In this document: one piece after another, positions 52,339 to 62,004 of the stretch
How the letters are laid out: each line of letters starts with the position of its first letter
Position numbering within the stretch: position 1 is the stretch's first letter
Assembly: GCF_017640745.1 (NCBI RefSeq)
Contig: NZ_JAEPQA010000003.1
Location: 62,001 to 126,000, forward strand
DNA: 64,000 bases
DNA from: Nisaea sp.
GTDB taxonomy: Bacteria > Pseudomonadota > Alphaproteobacteria > Thalassobaculales > Thalassobaculaceae
Direction of reading: 5' to 3'
Position numbers and translations under genes: made by a program
Notes under the pieces: model-generated
Database searches by the model: none
Seen by the model: only the letters and a program-made list of their open reading frames with translations
What the model was told of the DNA's origin: nothing

Positions 52339-53292
52339 ATGCTTGAAAGATCCTTGAACAGATTGCCTCTCGAAGGGAACGTCACGGCCCGGTGTCTTGG
52401 GGGCGAGAGGCGCCCCATACCTCCTGTCGAGTGGCCGACTGTCCTGCTCTGGTTTCTCATTCACGGTCTCTTCGCGGCCGTGACCTATTGGCATGCCGAT
52501 ATGCCGGGATGGCTTCTCCCTTTGGCGGGAGCGTTCCTCGTTGCCTGGCATGCGAGTTACCAGCATGAAGCGATCCACGGTCATCCGACCCGGATCGGCC
52601 GGCTCAACGCCTTGCTTGCAGGCCTGCCTCTGATGCTCTGGGTGCCTTACGGGATTTACCGGGACAGTCATCTGAAGCATCACGCGAACGAGTTTCTCAC
52701 CGACCCGATCGAGGATCCCGAGTCCTTCTATGTGACGCGCGGCCAATGGGCGCTTTATTCGACGCCGCGGCGTCTCCTGCATCGCGCGGTGAACACGCTC
52801 GCGGGGCGGCTGGTGATCGGGCCTCTGTTCGTCTCCGCGCTCTTCCTCGGCCGCGAGGCGGCGGCCTTTCTACGCGGCGGAGGCCGCTGGACGGCATGGG
52901 GGCTGCATCTCTGCTGCGTCGCGGTGCTGCTGGCCTGGCTCCTGTTGGTCTGCAAGATGCCGCTATTTACCTACATCCTCTGCTTTGCCTATCCGGGGAC
53001 GGGATTGCTGTTGTTGCGCTCCTTTGCCGAGCACCACGCGGCGCACGAGCCGGACGGCCGGACCGCAATCGTGGAGGCGGAGGCGCCTTTCGCGCTGCTG
53101 TTCCTGAACAACAATCTGCATGTCGCCCATCACACGAGGCCCGGACTTCCCTGGTATCGGTTGCCGGAGTACGAGGCGGTCCGGCGCCTCGGCGCTACGT
53201 CTGGCGGAGGGTGTGTCTATCAGGGATATCGCGAGATTGCCCGGCGCTGGCTCTTCCGCATGAAGGAAAGCCCGGTGCATCCGTTTCGCTGA
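52339..53292 (+). CDS. Membrane fatty acid desaturase family protein
   Basis: The protein has 317 residues with four or more membrane segments. All three His boxes are present: HEAIH at about 76-80, HLKHH at 111-115 and HVAHH at 261-265, binding the diiron centre. EHHAAHEPDGRTAIVEAEAPF before the third box is typical of this branch. It introduces a double bond or hydroxyl into an acyl chain. The upstream intergenic region shared with the XRE gene (130 bases) suggests common control. Weak ribosome site. Confidence 0.85.
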   Translation: MLERSLNRLPLEGNVTARCLGGERRPIPPVEWPTVLLWFLIHGLFAAVTYWHADMPGWLLPLAGAFLVAWHASYQHEAIHGHPTRIGRLNALLAGLPLMLWVPYGIYRDSHLKHHANEFLTDPIEDPESFYVTRGQWALYSTPRRLLHRAVNTLAGRLVIGPLFVSALFLGREAAAFLRGGGRWTAWGLHLCCVAVLLAWLLLVCKMPLFTYILCFAYPGTGLLLLRSFAEHHAAHEPDGRTAIVEAEAPFALLFLNNNLHVAHHTRPGLPWYRLPEYEAVRRLGATSGGGCVYQGYREIARRWLFRMKESPVHPFR

Positions 53293-53305
53293 ATGGATGC
53301 ACCTG

Positions 53306-54856
53306 TTATTCGATGCCGGGATTTTCGCGCCGCTTGGCGATAAAGGCTTTCAGTTCCTCGTCGACCGCCGGGTCTATTTTGGGGGCCTCGTAGGCCTCAA
53401 GCATGGCGTGGTAGAGCCGGTTCGCCCGTGTCGTCGCGTCCGGGCTGCCGGCTTCCTCCCAGCTCTCGAAATTGCGCCAGTCGGAAAGCAGCGGTTCGTA
53501 GAAAGCCGTTTCGTAGCGTTCCAGCGTATGCGCCGTGCCGAAGAAATGGCCGCCCGGACCCACGTCCCGGATGGCGTCGAGGGCGAGCGCCGCATCCGAG
53601 ACCTCAAGCGGATCGAGGAAGGCGGCCATGCCTTGCAGAAGCTCGAGATCGATGACGAATTTCTCGAAGGACGCGGTGAGCCCGCCTTCGAGCCAGCCCG
53701 CCGCATGCATCACCATGTTGGTGTGCCCGAGCATGACCGGCCAGAGCGACATCATCGATTCCCATGCCGCCTGTGCGTCGGGCGCGTTCGAGGCATTGGC
53801 GTTGGTCGAGCGGTAGGGCAGGCCGTACCTGCGCGCGAGTTGGCCGCCGACGAAGGCCGCCTTGGCATATTCGGGTGTTCCGAAGGCCGGCGCACCGCTG
53901 CGCATGTCCACGTTGGAGGTGAAGCCGCCATAGATCACCGGGGCACCGGGGCGGACCATCTGGGTGAAGGCGATGACGGCGAGGGCTTCGGCATTCTGCT
54001 GCGCGAGGGCACCGGCGACGGTGACCGGGCTCATGGCGCCGGCCAGCGTGAAAGGCGTGACGCAGACCGCCTGACCGTAGGTGCTCATTTCCGTCAATCC
54101 CTGCAGCATGGGCGTGTCGACGCGGAGCGGCGAGGAGGTGTTGATGATGGTATGCATGCCGGGCCGCGCGGCAATGCTGTCCCGGGTTTCGCCGCGCGCG
54201 ATGCAGAGCATGTCGATGGCGTCCGAGGGTCTCTGGCGGCCGAGGGAATAGGCGTGATGCACCTTGTCCGAGAGTGTCAGGAAGGAATAATGGCAGTCGA
54301 GATGCCGCGTCGCCGGCGGCAGGTCGATCGGCTCGACCGGATAGCCGCCGAACATGTGGACGATGTTCGCGCTCTGGGTGAGCCGGCAGAAATTGTTGAA
54401 GTCGGCGTAATTGCCGTCGCGCCGTCCGCCTTCGAGATCGCTGCAGAAGGGCGCGCTGGCGATGCAGCAGAAATTGATGTTGTTCGCGCCGAAGATGATG
54501 TCTCGCTCCGGCCGTCCGCCGTAAAGGGTGAATTCGGAAGGCGTCTTGGCGATGTATTCGAGGACCATGTCCGGGTCGAAGCGGACGCGTTCCGATCCTT
54601 CGGTCACCTCCGCCCCATGCTGCTTCAGACGCGTTCGGGCAGCCGGATCCAGAAAGTCGATCCCGATCTCGCTCAAGATGCGGAGCGAGGCGGTGTGAAT
54701 GGCGTCGAGCTGGTCTTCGGAGATCAGTGGCAGCGGTGGGTAAGGCGAGCGGAGATGCCGCCACGGGGCCTGACGGATTCGATTGTCCGCGCTCTCGCCG
54801 CCCGGGCGGTTCCGCGTGCGTTCGCGCCGTCTCGTCCGGCCGCGGGCTTCTGCCAT
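53306..54856 (-). CDS. Trimethylamine methyltransferase (MttB) family protein, non-pyrrolysine
   Basis: The protein has 516 residues and a TIM-barrel, with Arg-rich N-terminus. Family sequence is LRILSEIGIDFLDPAARTRLKQHGAEV, FTLYGGRPERDIIFGANNINF, CVTPFTLAGAMSPVTVAGALAQQNAEALAV and GLPYRSTNANASNAPDAQAAWES. The reading frame has no internal TAG, so pyrrolysine is absent. Such homologues (MtgB, MtpB, MtcB types) demethylate betaines to a corrinoid protein. No corrinoid protein or activase gene lies beside it. Confidence 0.85.
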   Translation of the reverse strand: MAEARGRTRRRERTRNRPGGESADNRIRQAPWRHLRSPYPPLPLISEDQLDAIHTASLRILSEIGIDFLDPAARTRLKQHGAEVTEGSERVRFDPDMVLEYIAKTPSEFTLYGGRPERDIIFGANNINFCCIASAPFCSDLEGGRRDGNYADFNNFCRLTQSANIVHMFGGYPVEPIDLPPATRHLDCHYSFLTLSDKVHHAYSLGRQRPSDAIDMLCIARGETRDSIAARPGMHTIINTSSPLRVDTPMLQGLTEMSTYGQAVCVTPFTLAGAMSPVTVAGALAQQNAEALAVIAFTQMVRPGAPVIYGGFTSNVDMRSGAPAFGTPEYAKAAFVGGQLARRYGLPYRSTNANASNAPDAQAAWESMMSLWPVMLGHTNMVMHAAGWLEGGLTASFEKFVIDLELLQGMAAFLDPLEVSDAALALDAIRDVGPGGHFFGTAHTLERYETAFYEPLLSDWRNFESWEEAGSPDATTRANRLYHAMLEAYEAPKIDPAVDEELKAFIAKRRENPGIE

Positions 54857-55149
54857 TGTGTGCCCTCCTCGTCCTCAAATGATCCCCTTGTTGCCGTAAT
54901 GGTGCCTCTTTTGGGGCGCCTCTTGTCTAGCGGTGCGGCGACAGAACGTCCGTACTGATCGTCGCTTTTGGGACGAGGGGGTGCACAGGTTCAATGCCGG
55001 CGTCGCGGATCGCTCCCCTGGGTGCTCTTTCGTTTTTGTTTATACTTGCGGCGGTTTCGGGCTATACCGGCCCATTCATTGCGGAACCGTGACAAATCAA
55101 GAATAAATTAAACGTAATTCTACAAACTTTTGAGCTACTCTGTATTTTG

Positions 55150-55217
55150 TTAATCGTGGTTAAGAAAATTAGTTAATTGAAATTAATCTTGACTTCGATG
55201 TCACCAAATAATATTCT
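55150..55217 (+). promoter_or_regulatory. Promoter with upstream TTAA box array for the XRE regulator
   Basis: The 482-base AT-rich gap before the XRE gene contains TTGACT (55189-55194), 17 bases, then TATTCT (55212-55217), a good sigma-70 promoter. Just upstream, four TTAA boxes start at 55150, 55160, 55173 and 55183, as two TTAA-N6-TTAA pairs. This resembles the CtrA box TTAA-N7-TTAA with one base less. The transcript would have a leader of about 115 bases. I see nothing else in the gap. Confidence 0.5.
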
Positions 55218-55338
55218 ACGAATCCTTTAGTTTTTGTTGGAAAAATCGCCGGGGCGTTGTAGAAACCCGCCACGCTCGGTCTTATGTTTGATTCTTTCGA
55301 CCGGGCATCAACTTCACTGAAACTGCTAGAGACTGATA

Positions 55339-55815
55339 ATGGCCGCAGCAAAGCAAGCAATGAATGGCAATGACGACCCGAACTTTCGCGTGACCAACAA
55401 TAACGCGATCGACGTCCATGTCGGGCGCCGGGTCCGGTTGCGCCGCACTCTTCTTGGCATGAGCCAGGAACAGCTGGGTGAGGCGCTGAACATTACCTTT
55501 CAGCAGGTCCAGAAGTACGAACGCGGCTCCAACCGGATCAGCGCGTCCCGCCTTTGGGACATCGCGCAGATCCTCGATGTGCCCGTCAGCTTTTTCTTCG
55601 ACGACATGACGGACGACACCGCCGCCAATTCTCCGCGCAAGGTGCGTGGGGGGTCGGTGACCGCGGAATACGAGGAAAAGCCGAACGATCCGATGGCGCG
55701 GCGCGAGACCCTCGAGCTCGTGCGTGCGTACTACAACATCACCAATGTCGGCGTGCGCAAGCGCATCACCGAGATGGTGAAGTCCGTTTCCCAGGCTCTG
55801 CCGGGCAACGTCTGA
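55339..55815 (+). CDS. XRE-family transcriptional regulator
   Basis: The protein has 158 residues. Helix-turn-helix at about 28-82: VGRRVRLRRTLLGMSQEQLGEALNITFQQVQKYERGSNRISASRLWDIAQILDVPVSFFFDD. This short form with an acidic linker and helical tail (RRETLELVRAYYNITNVGVRKRITEMVKSV) is widespread in alphaproteobacteria, often several per genome. Target genes cannot be told. It stands alone and ends in a strong terminator. Confidence 0.9.
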   Translation: MAAAKQAMNGNDDPNFRVTNNNAIDVHVGRRVRLRRTLLGMSQEQLGEALNITFQQVQKYERGSNRISASRLWDIAQILDVPVSFFFDDMTDDTAANSPRKVRGGSVTAEYEEKPNDPMARRETLELVRAYYNITNVGVRKRITEMVKSVSQALPGNV

Positions 55816-55861
55816 CGGTTGTTCCATGGGGCCTTTCGGGGGCCATGGAAGAGTTGATTTG

Positions 55862-55890
55862 GGGCGGTCCTCGGGACCGCCCTTTTTCTT
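55862..55890 (+). terminator. Rho-independent terminator after the XRE regulator
   Basis: GGGCGGTCC-TCG-GGACCGCCC is a perfect 9-bp stem followed by TTTTTCTT. A second palindrome, CCATGG...CCATGG, lies just before it at 55825-55849. Confidence 0.9.
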
Positions 55891-55908
55891 TGCCGGAGAA
55901 TGCCGTGC

Positions 55909-57972
55909 TCAGCCGAGTGCGACCACCGGCTCCATGTTTTTCAGGATCTCGTCCGCGAGGTGGCACTTGATGCGGTGCCCGCCGTCTATCGCACGGCTCT
56001 CCGGCAGCTCGGTCTCGCAGCGATTGCCGGGGACTTCGTGCTTGTGCGGGCAACGGGTCTGGAACGGACAGCCGCTCGGCGGGTTCATCGCGGAGGGGAT
56101 ATCTCCGTCGAGCACGATATGTTTCTTTTTCACCTTGGTGTCGGCGATCGGAATCGCAGAAAGCAGGGCTTCCGTATAGGGGTGATAGGGCGGCGCGAAG
56201 ACTTCCTCGGTCGTGCCCTGTTCGACGATATGGCCGAGATACATGACGATCACCCGGTCCGCGATATAGCGCACCACGGAGAGGTCGTGGCTGATGAACA
56301 GCATCGTCGTCCGGGACGAGCGCTGGATATCCATCAGCAGTTCGGTGACCGCCGCCTGCACCGACACGTCGAGCGCCGAGACCGGTTCGTCCGCGACCAC
56401 CACTTTCGGGGCGCCGGCGAAGGCCCGGGCGACGCCGATCCGCTGTTTCTGTCCCCCGGAGAGCTGACGCGGCATCCGCTTGGCGAATTCGCGCGGAAGC
56501 TTCACCAGGTCGAGCAGTTCCAGCATCCGGTTCTCGCGCTCTTTCGGCGTCTTGCCTATGCCGAAGCGCTCCAGCGTGCGGACGATCTGCGAGCCGACCG
56601 AGTGGCTTGGGTTCAGCGTGTCGAAGGGGTTCTGGAACACCATCTGGATCGAGCTGATGGTGGTGGTGTCGCGGTCTCCGATATCGGTGCTGCCGATCTC
56701 CGTGCTGCCGAGAGAGACCGTGCCCTCCGTTGCCGTCTCAAGGCCAAGCAGGATCTTGGCGAGGGTGGATTTGCCGCAGCCGGACTCGCCGACGATGGCG
56801 ACGGTCTCCGCTTCGCGCGCATCGAAGGTGATTTCCTCGTTCGCCTTGACCACGCGGGTCTCGCCGCCGCCAAACATCTGGTTTGCCGCGACCTCGTAAT
56901 ATTTTTTCAGGCCGTCGATGCGGAGGATCGTCTCACCCGGTTCCGTTGCCTCGACAGTGTTCTCCTGCTTCAGCGGCGCGTTCCAGTCGATCTCCGAAAC
57001 CCGGACGCATCTGGAGAAATGTGCGTCGGCCATCCCGGTGTCGATCATTCTGATATCGCCCGCATCGCACTTGCCGGCTTGGAAATACGAACAGCGCGGG
57101 CCGAAATTGCAGCCGTCCGGACGTTCGTGCGGCAGCGGCAACTGGCCGGGAATGGCGACCAGCGGTTGCGCGTACTTGTCGGCGCCAGGCAGCGGGATCG
57201 AGCGGAACAGGCCCTGGGTATAGGGATGCCGCATCCGGTCGAAAACGTCCTTCACGCTCCCTGTTTCCACGGCCTCTCCCGAATACATGACCGTGATCCG
57301 GTCGCAGGTCTCGAGGATCAGGCCGAGATTGTGCGAGATGAACAGCATCGAGGTGCCGAAGCGCTGGCCGAGTTCCTTCACCAGTTCGACGATCCCGGCC
57401 TCGACGGTGACGTCGAGCGCGGTGGTCGGCTCGTCCATCAGCAGCAGGGCCGGTTTCGAGAGTAGCGCCATGGCGATGACGATCCGCTGCTGCTGCCCGC
57501 CCGAGAGCTGGTGCGGATAGGAATCCATCATCCGCTCCGGGTCCGGCAGGCGGACCGCCTGCAGCATCTCCAGCGCCTGGTCGTAGGCTTCGTCGACCGA
57601 GGCGTTCGCATGCAGCATCGGCACTTCCATGAGCTGCCGGCCGACCCGCATCGCGGGGTTCAGGCTCGCCATCGGCTCCTGATACACCATGGCGATCTCG
57701 GAGCCGCGGATCTTGCGCAGCTCCTTCTCGCTCATCGTGGTCAGCTCGCGTCCCTTGAACTTGATCGAGCCGGCGGTGATTTTTCCGCGGTTCGAGAGGT
57801 CGCGCATGATGCCGAGGGCGACGGTGGACTTGCCGCAGCCGGACTCGCCGACTAGCCCCATCGCCTCGCCGGGCATCACCTTGCAGGAGAAATCCATCAC
57901 CGCCGGGATCTCTCCGGCACGGACGAAGAAGGAGATCGAGAGGTTCGAGATCTCGAGGATCGGTTCGGTCAT
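55909..57972 (-). CDS. Fused dual ATPase of a peptide-type ABC importer (DppD-DppF/GsiA-like)
   Basis: The protein has 687 residues with two complete ATPase halves. First: Walker A GESGCGKST at about 42-50, signature [16 protein letters not shown], Walker B LLLMDEPTTALD, and a DppD-type Cys-rich tail (CNFGPRCSYFQAGKCDAG). Second: GESGCGKSTLAKILLGL, LSGGQKQRIGVARAFAG, VVADEPVSALD, with tail CPFQTRCPHKH. It energises the permeases encoded just upstream. It is last of a four-gene minus-strand operon. Confidence 0.93.
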   Translation of the reverse strand: MTEPILEISNLSISFFVRAGEIPAVMDFSCKVMPGEAMGLVGESGCGKSTVALGIMRDLSNRGKITAGSIKFKGRELTTMSEKELRKIRGSEIAMVYQEPMASLNPAMRVGRQLMEVPMLHANASVDEAYDQALEMLQAVRLPDPERMMDSYPHQLSGGQQQRIVIAMALLSKPALLLMDEPTTALDVTVEAGIVELVKELGQRFGTSMLFISHNLGLILETCDRITVMYSGEAVETGSVKDVFDRMRHPYTQGLFRSIPLPGADKYAQPLVAIPGQLPLPHERPDGCNFGPRCSYFQAGKCDAGDIRMIDTGMADAHFSRCVRVSEIDWNAPLKQENTVEATEPGETILRIDGLKKYYEVAANQMFGGGETRVVKANEEITFDAREAETVAIVGESGCGKSTLAKILLGLETATEGTVSLGSTEIGSTDIGDRDTTTISSIQMVFQNPFDTLNPSHSVGSQIVRTLERFGIGKTPKERENRMLELLDLVKLPREFAKRMPRQLSGGQKQRIGVARAFAGAPKVVVADEPVSALDVSVQAAVTELLMDIQRSSRTTMLFISHDLSVVRYIADRVIVMYLGHIVEQGTTEEVFAPPYHPYTEALLSAIPIADTKVKKKHIVLDGDIPSAMNPPSGCPFQTRCPHKHEVPGNRCETELPESRAIDGGHRIKCHLADEILKNMEPVVALG

Positions 57973-57985
57973 CTCCGTTTCCTCC

Positions 57986-59140
57986 TCAATCTTTCAGCGA
58001 CTGCTCGCGCAGTCCGTCGGCCAGGAGATTGAGGCCGAGGACGAACATGGCGAGCGCCAGGGTCGGGGGCAGGGCGATGGTCGGCACGATCCGGATGAAA
58101 GCGCGGGTCTGGTTGATCATCGATCCCCAGTCCGGGCTCTCGGGCGCCAGGCCGAGGCCGAAGAAGCCGAGGGTGCCGAGCAGGATCGTCGTGTATCCGA
58201 TCCGCAGGCAGGCATCGACGATCAGCGGCCCGCGGGCATTCGGCAGAATCTCCCAGAGCATGATGTACCAAGCGTTCTCGCCGCGTGTTTGGGCCGCCGC
58301 CACATAATCCCGCGTCTTGATGTCCATGGTGATGCCGCGGACGATGCGGAACACCGTCGGCGAATTCACAAAGACGACGGAAGCGAAAATGTTCAGCTCG
58401 TTCGGCGCCAGCGTGATGATGCCGAGCGGATCGGCATTGAAGACCAGTCCGGAATAGAGCCAGCCGCCGACCAGAAATGTCCCGGCCAACTGTACGGCAA
58501 GAAGGCCCGGCCGTGTCGCGTAGCGGCTGTAGAACAGGACGCCGAAGAAGATGATCGGGAAGATGAAGAAGAACCCCGCCATGGCGATCGGGATCGGGGT
58601 CTCGCGGATGCCCGGGGTCACCAGCAGGTAGAACAGCAGGATCACCGGGAAGGCGAGCACCAGGTTCGCGAGGAACGACATGAACGCATCGATCTTGCCG
58701 CCGTAATAGCCGGCCGGAAGACCGATGGTGATGCCGACGATGAAGGCGAAGAGCGTCGCCGCCGGCGCGATCACCAGGACGAAGCGGGAGCCGTGGACCA
58801 TCCGGCTGAACAGGTCGCGGCCGAGATTGTCGGCCCCGAACAGCAGTGCCTGGCCGGTTTCGGCATCGATCACGCCCGGCGCCTTGCGCTTCAGCATGGC
58901 GAACTGCTGCAGCGGATCGAACACCGCGACGATATCCGCGAAGATCGCCGTCAGGATCCAGAACAGCACGATGACGAGCCCGACCATGCCGATCCGGCTA
59001 TCGAATAGGCGGCCGTAGAGGCTGAGGCTTCGGCGGAAGTGATAGCTGGCGCCGAGGATCACGGCGAGGGAGAGCCAGACCGGCCAGAAGCGGGCGATGA
59101 CAGTCGCCCAGATATCGAAGAAACCGATATATTCCAACAT
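57986..59140 (-). CDS. Peptide-type ABC permease (DppC-like) with long internal insertion
   Basis: The protein has 384 residues, against about 300 for the family. The usual elements are FGADNLGRDLFSRMVHGSRFVL and the EAA loop TRDYVAAAQTRGENAWYIMLWEILPNARGPL. Between helix 3 and that loop lie ~70 extra residues (PIAMAGFFFIFPIIFFGVLFYSRYATRPG, LAVQLAGTFLVGGWLYSGLVF) that add hydrophobic segments, and the N-terminus has an extra helix (PVWLSLAVILGASY). Overall it is clearly the second permease of the operon. Confidence 0.88.
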   Translation of the reverse strand: MLEYIGFFDIWATVIARFWPVWLSLAVILGASYHFRRSLSLYGRLFDSRIGMVGLVIVLFWILTAIFADIVAVFDPLQQFAMLKRKAPGVIDAETGQALLFGADNLGRDLFSRMVHGSRFVLVIAPAATLFAFIVGITIGLPAGYYGGKIDAFMSFLANLVLAFPVILLFYLLVTPGIRETPIPIAMAGFFFIFPIIFFGVLFYSRYATRPGLLAVQLAGTFLVGGWLYSGLVFNADPLGIITLAPNELNIFASVVFVNSPTVFRIVRGITMDIKTRDYVAAAQTRGENAWYIMLWEILPNARGPLIVDACLRIGYTTILLGTLGFFGLGLAPESPDWGSMINQTRAFIRIVPTIALPPTLALAMFVLGLNLLADGLREQSLKD

Positions 59141-59154
59141 GTTGTCTCTCCCGC

Positions 59155-60090
59155 TCAGCTTACGCGGATGCGCGGGTTGAGATAGGCGTACCCGATATCG
59201 GAAATGAGCTGTGTCAGCAGCACGACGACGACGGAGACCAGCGAGCAGCTGAGCAGCAGGTCAATGTCGTTGTTGTCGGCGGCTTCCACCAGGGTCCATC
59301 CGAAGCCCTTGTAGTTGAAGAGCTTCTCGACGATGACGACGCCGGTGAGCAGCCAGGGGAACTGCAGCATGATCACGGTGAAAGGAGCGATCAGCGCGTT
59401 CCTGAGCGCGTGGCGTAGGACCTGGGCGCGGAAGGAGAGGCCTTTGAGCCGCGCGGTGCGGATATACTGCGCGGTCATCACCTCGGCCATGGAAGCCCGG
59501 GTCATGCGCGCGATATAGCCCATGCCGTAGATCGCCATTGTCATGACGGGCAGGGCGAAATTGTTGAAATCGATGCCGCCGGCCTTGGAGACGCCCTTCA
59601 GGACGCCAAGCCAGGAGGCGAACAGAACGGTAAACAGGATGCCGGAGACATATTCCGGCGTTGCCGTCGAGGCGATGGAGACGACGGAAAGACTTCGGTC
59701 CGTCTTCGAGCCCTCGCGCATGCCTGCGAGCACGCCGATGAGCAGAGCCGTCGGGACCATGGTGATCATGACCCAGAACATCAGCGTGCCGGTATAGCCG
59801 ATACGCGGCCCCAGAACTTCGTCGACCGGCTTGCGGAAGCGCGTTGACTGGCCGAAATCGCCGGTCGCCGCATTGCCGATCCATTCCGCATAACGTTCCA
59901 GCAGGGGGCGTCTGTAGCCTTCTTTTTCCAGCCAGCTCTCGACCGCTTCTTCGGTCATGCGGTTGTTGTTCTGTTCGAGCGCGAGTTTCTTAAGGTTCGG
60001 CTCGAGATTGACCAGATAGAACACCACGAGCGTCAAGCAGATCATCGTCACGATCATGACCGCCAGACGTCTCAGAATGAATTGCAGCAT
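59155..60090 (-). CDS. Peptide-type ABC permease (DppB-like)
   Basis: The protein has 311 residues. It starts MLQFILRRLAVMIVTMICL, the usual DppB N-terminus, followed by WLEKEGYRRPLLERYAEWIGNAATGDFGQSTRF. The coupling loop is EVMTAQYIRTARLKGLSFRAQVLRHALRNALIAPFTV. It lies 108 bases after the binding-protein gene and 14 before the DppC-like gene. Confidence 0.92.
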   Translation of the reverse strand: MLQFILRRLAVMIVTMICLTLVVFYLVNLEPNLKKLALEQNNNRMTEEAVESWLEKEGYRRPLLERYAEWIGNAATGDFGQSTRFRKPVDEVLGPRIGYTGTLMFWVMITMVPTALLIGVLAGMREGSKTDRSLSVVSIASTATPEYVSGILFTVLFASWLGVLKGVSKAGGIDFNNFALPVMTMAIYGMGYIARMTRASMAEVMTAQYIRTARLKGLSFRAQVLRHALRNALIAPFTVIMLQFPWLLTGVVIVEKLFNYKGFGWTLVEAADNNDIDLLLSCSLVSVVVVLLTQLISDIGYAYLNPRIRVS

Positions 60091-60198
60091 ATCGCCCCCA
60101 ACTGCGTCGTGCGGGCGGGCTCTTGCGGGCCCTTAGAGTCTTCCTTGCGGGAAGTTGAAAGGCCGCCCCGCGTTGCAAAGGACGGCCCTTGCCGTGGA

Positions 60199-61851
60199 TC
60201 AGGCGTCCAGCCAGACCTCGTTGAAATGCATCTCGAAGGTCGGATGCATGGTGTCGCCCTGGACCTCTTCGGTCATGTGCTTGTAGAGCGAGCGCCAGTA
60301 CGGCTGGATGATGATGCCGGAGTCCTGGAGGATCTTCTCCAGTTCCGCCATGACCTCGCGGCGCTTATCGGCGTCGGCGATGGCCAGAGCCTGGTCGAGC
60401 TTCTTGTCGAATTCCTCGTTCGACCAGCCGGCCTCGTTCCAGGCCTCGCCTGAGCGGTAGGCCAGCGCCAGGACCTGCACGCCGAGCGGGCGCATGTTCC
60501 AGTTCGTGGTCGAGAACGGATATTTCGTCCAGTTGTTCCAGAACGAGCTCGACGGGATGATCGTTCGCTTGATCATGATTCCCGCGTCGCGGATCTGGGC
60601 GGCGATGGCGTCGGTGGTGTTCTTGCGCCAGTCGTCGTCGATCGAGATCAGCTCGTGCTCGAAATCGGCTGCACCGGCATCCGCGAGAAGCTTCTTCGCC
60701 GCATCCGGATCGCGCTTGATCGGCGGAAGTTTGGCATATTCCGGATGCATCGGACCGACATGGTGGTTCTCGGCCGGGGTGCCTGCATTACCGTAGCCGA
60801 TCTGCAGCACCACCGAATTGTCGACGGCGAGCTGCAGGGCCTGACGGACGCGCTGGTCGTCATAGGGCTTGTTGGCCACGTTCATGCGGGCAACGATGGT
60901 GGCCGCCGTGACCGCCTCGGATTTCTTCAGGTCGAGGCTGTCGAGAATCTCGACGAAATCGGCCGTGGTCTGATAGTTGGTGTGAACGTCGCCAGCCTCG
61001 AACGCGGCAACTTCCGCCGCCGGATCGGTGCCGTAGTCGGTCCACTCGATGGCGTCGAGATAGGCCTCGCCGCCCCACCATTTGCCGTCCTTGCGGCGCA
61101 CGCATCGGGCGGTCACGCCGACTTCGAGATTGTCGAGTTCGAACGCGCCGGTACCGATCGGGTTCTTGGAAAGATCGGCGCCGTTCTTGTCGAAGTCACG
61201 GTGCACGATCAGCGCCGGGTAATCGGCCATGCCCGGAATGATGCTGATGTCCGGTTTCGGCAGGGTGAGCTTGACCGTATGACTGTCGACCTTGGTGATC
61301 GCACCCGCGAGCGCCTTGTTGGTGTTCGCGTCGATCAGGGTCGCCATGCGGCCGGCCATCGAGTTGCCTTCGACTTCCTTCTCGCACCAGCGATTGATGT
61401 TGTAGACGACGTCGTCCGCGTTGAACTCGTCGCCGTTGTTCCAGGTGACGCCCTTACGGACCTTCAGGATATATTCGGTCGCGTCCGCATTGACCTCCCA
61501 GCCCTCGAGCAGTGCCGGTTCGAAGGTGTAGCTCGAGGTGTAGGAGACGAGGTTCTCGCAGAACTGGCGTGCGACGTTGCCCATTTCGGACCAGTCAAAG
61601 ATCCGCGGATCAACCACTCGGCGAACACTCATAGAAACCTTGAGCGTTCCGCCCTTCTTGGGGGTGCCCTGCGCTTTCGCCGGAGCGCTCAGGCCGAGCA
61701 TGCCGTAGGCCGTCGCCGTGGTGGCGCCGAACGCACTTGCAAGCGCGAGGAATTCGCGCCGGTCCATCTTCCCGGCCTTGGTCTCGGCGGCCCAGGCGCT
61801 GACTGCGCTGTTCAGCGGCCGCCCAGCGCGATCTTTCAAATCCCTGTTCAT
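60199..61851 (-). CDS. Solute-binding protein family 5 with Tat-type signal
   Basis: The protein has 550 residues from [10 protein letters not shown], chosen for its GGGAGA ribosome site. A twin-arginine signal ([23 protein letters not shown]...APAKAQG) starts about 30 residues in, so the protein is probably exported folded. SBP5 sequence follows: [49 protein letters not shown] and [24 protein letters not shown]. Binds a peptide or other ligand for the DppB/DppC/fused-ATPase importer downstream. Confidence 0.9.
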   Translation of the reverse strand: MNRDLKDRAGRPLNSAVSAWAAETKAGKMDRREFLALASAFGATTATAYGMLGLSAPAKAQGTPKKGGTLKVSMSVRRVVDPRIFDWSEMGNVARQFCENLVSYTSSYTFEPALLEGWEVNADATEYILKVRKGVTWNNGDEFNADDVVYNINRWCEKEVEGNSMAGRMATLIDANTNKALAGAITKVDSHTVKLTLPKPDISIIPGMADYPALIVHRDFDKNGADLSKNPIGTGAFELDNLEVGVTARCVRRKDGKWWGGEAYLDAIEWTDYGTDPAAEVAAFEAGDVHTNYQTTADFVEILDSLDLKKSEAVTAATIVARMNVANKPYDDQRVRQALQLAVDNSVVLQIGYGNAGTPAENHHVGPMHPEYAKLPPIKRDPDAAKKLLADAGAADFEHELISIDDDWRKNTTDAIAAQIRDAGIMIKRTIIPSSSFWNNWTKYPFSTTNWNMRPLGVQVLALAYRSGEAWNEAGWSNEEFDKKLDQALAIADADKRREVMAELEKILQDSGIIIQPYWRSLYKHMTEEVQGDTMHPTFEMHFNEVWLDA

Positions 61852-61978
61852 TCCAAGTCTCCCTGTTTTTCTGGCGCGTGTTCCAATCTGGCTCGCCCGG
61901 ATCATAATGCCCTGATTGCGACAGCTAAAGTGTCGTTTTCAGAACATTCTGGCGAAAGATGAAACATGACGTCGCCAC

Positions 61979-62004
61979 GAATGTTCAGAAAATCGTGAAC
62001 ATTC
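61979..62004. promoter_or_regulatory. Perfect inverted repeat in the peptide-importer/GNAT intergenic region
   Basis: GAATGTTCA-N8-TGAACATTC is a perfect 9-bp inverted repeat. A third half-site GAACATTC lies at 61942-61949 within AGAACATTCT. All are within 155 bases of the binding-protein ATG (61851, minus strand). This is the form of a dimeric-repressor operator, and no regulator gene is adjacent. The rest of the 461-base gap up to the GNAT gene shows no convincing gene. Confidence 0.55.

Noticed and set aside
53306-54856. Pyrrolysine-containing MttB
   Set aside because: The frame is complete without an internal TAG, and no pyl genes are nearby.
55825-55849. CCATGG palindrome after the XRE gene as an independent terminator
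   Set aside because: It has no T-run; the adjacent GGGCGGTCC hairpin with T-tract is the better terminator.
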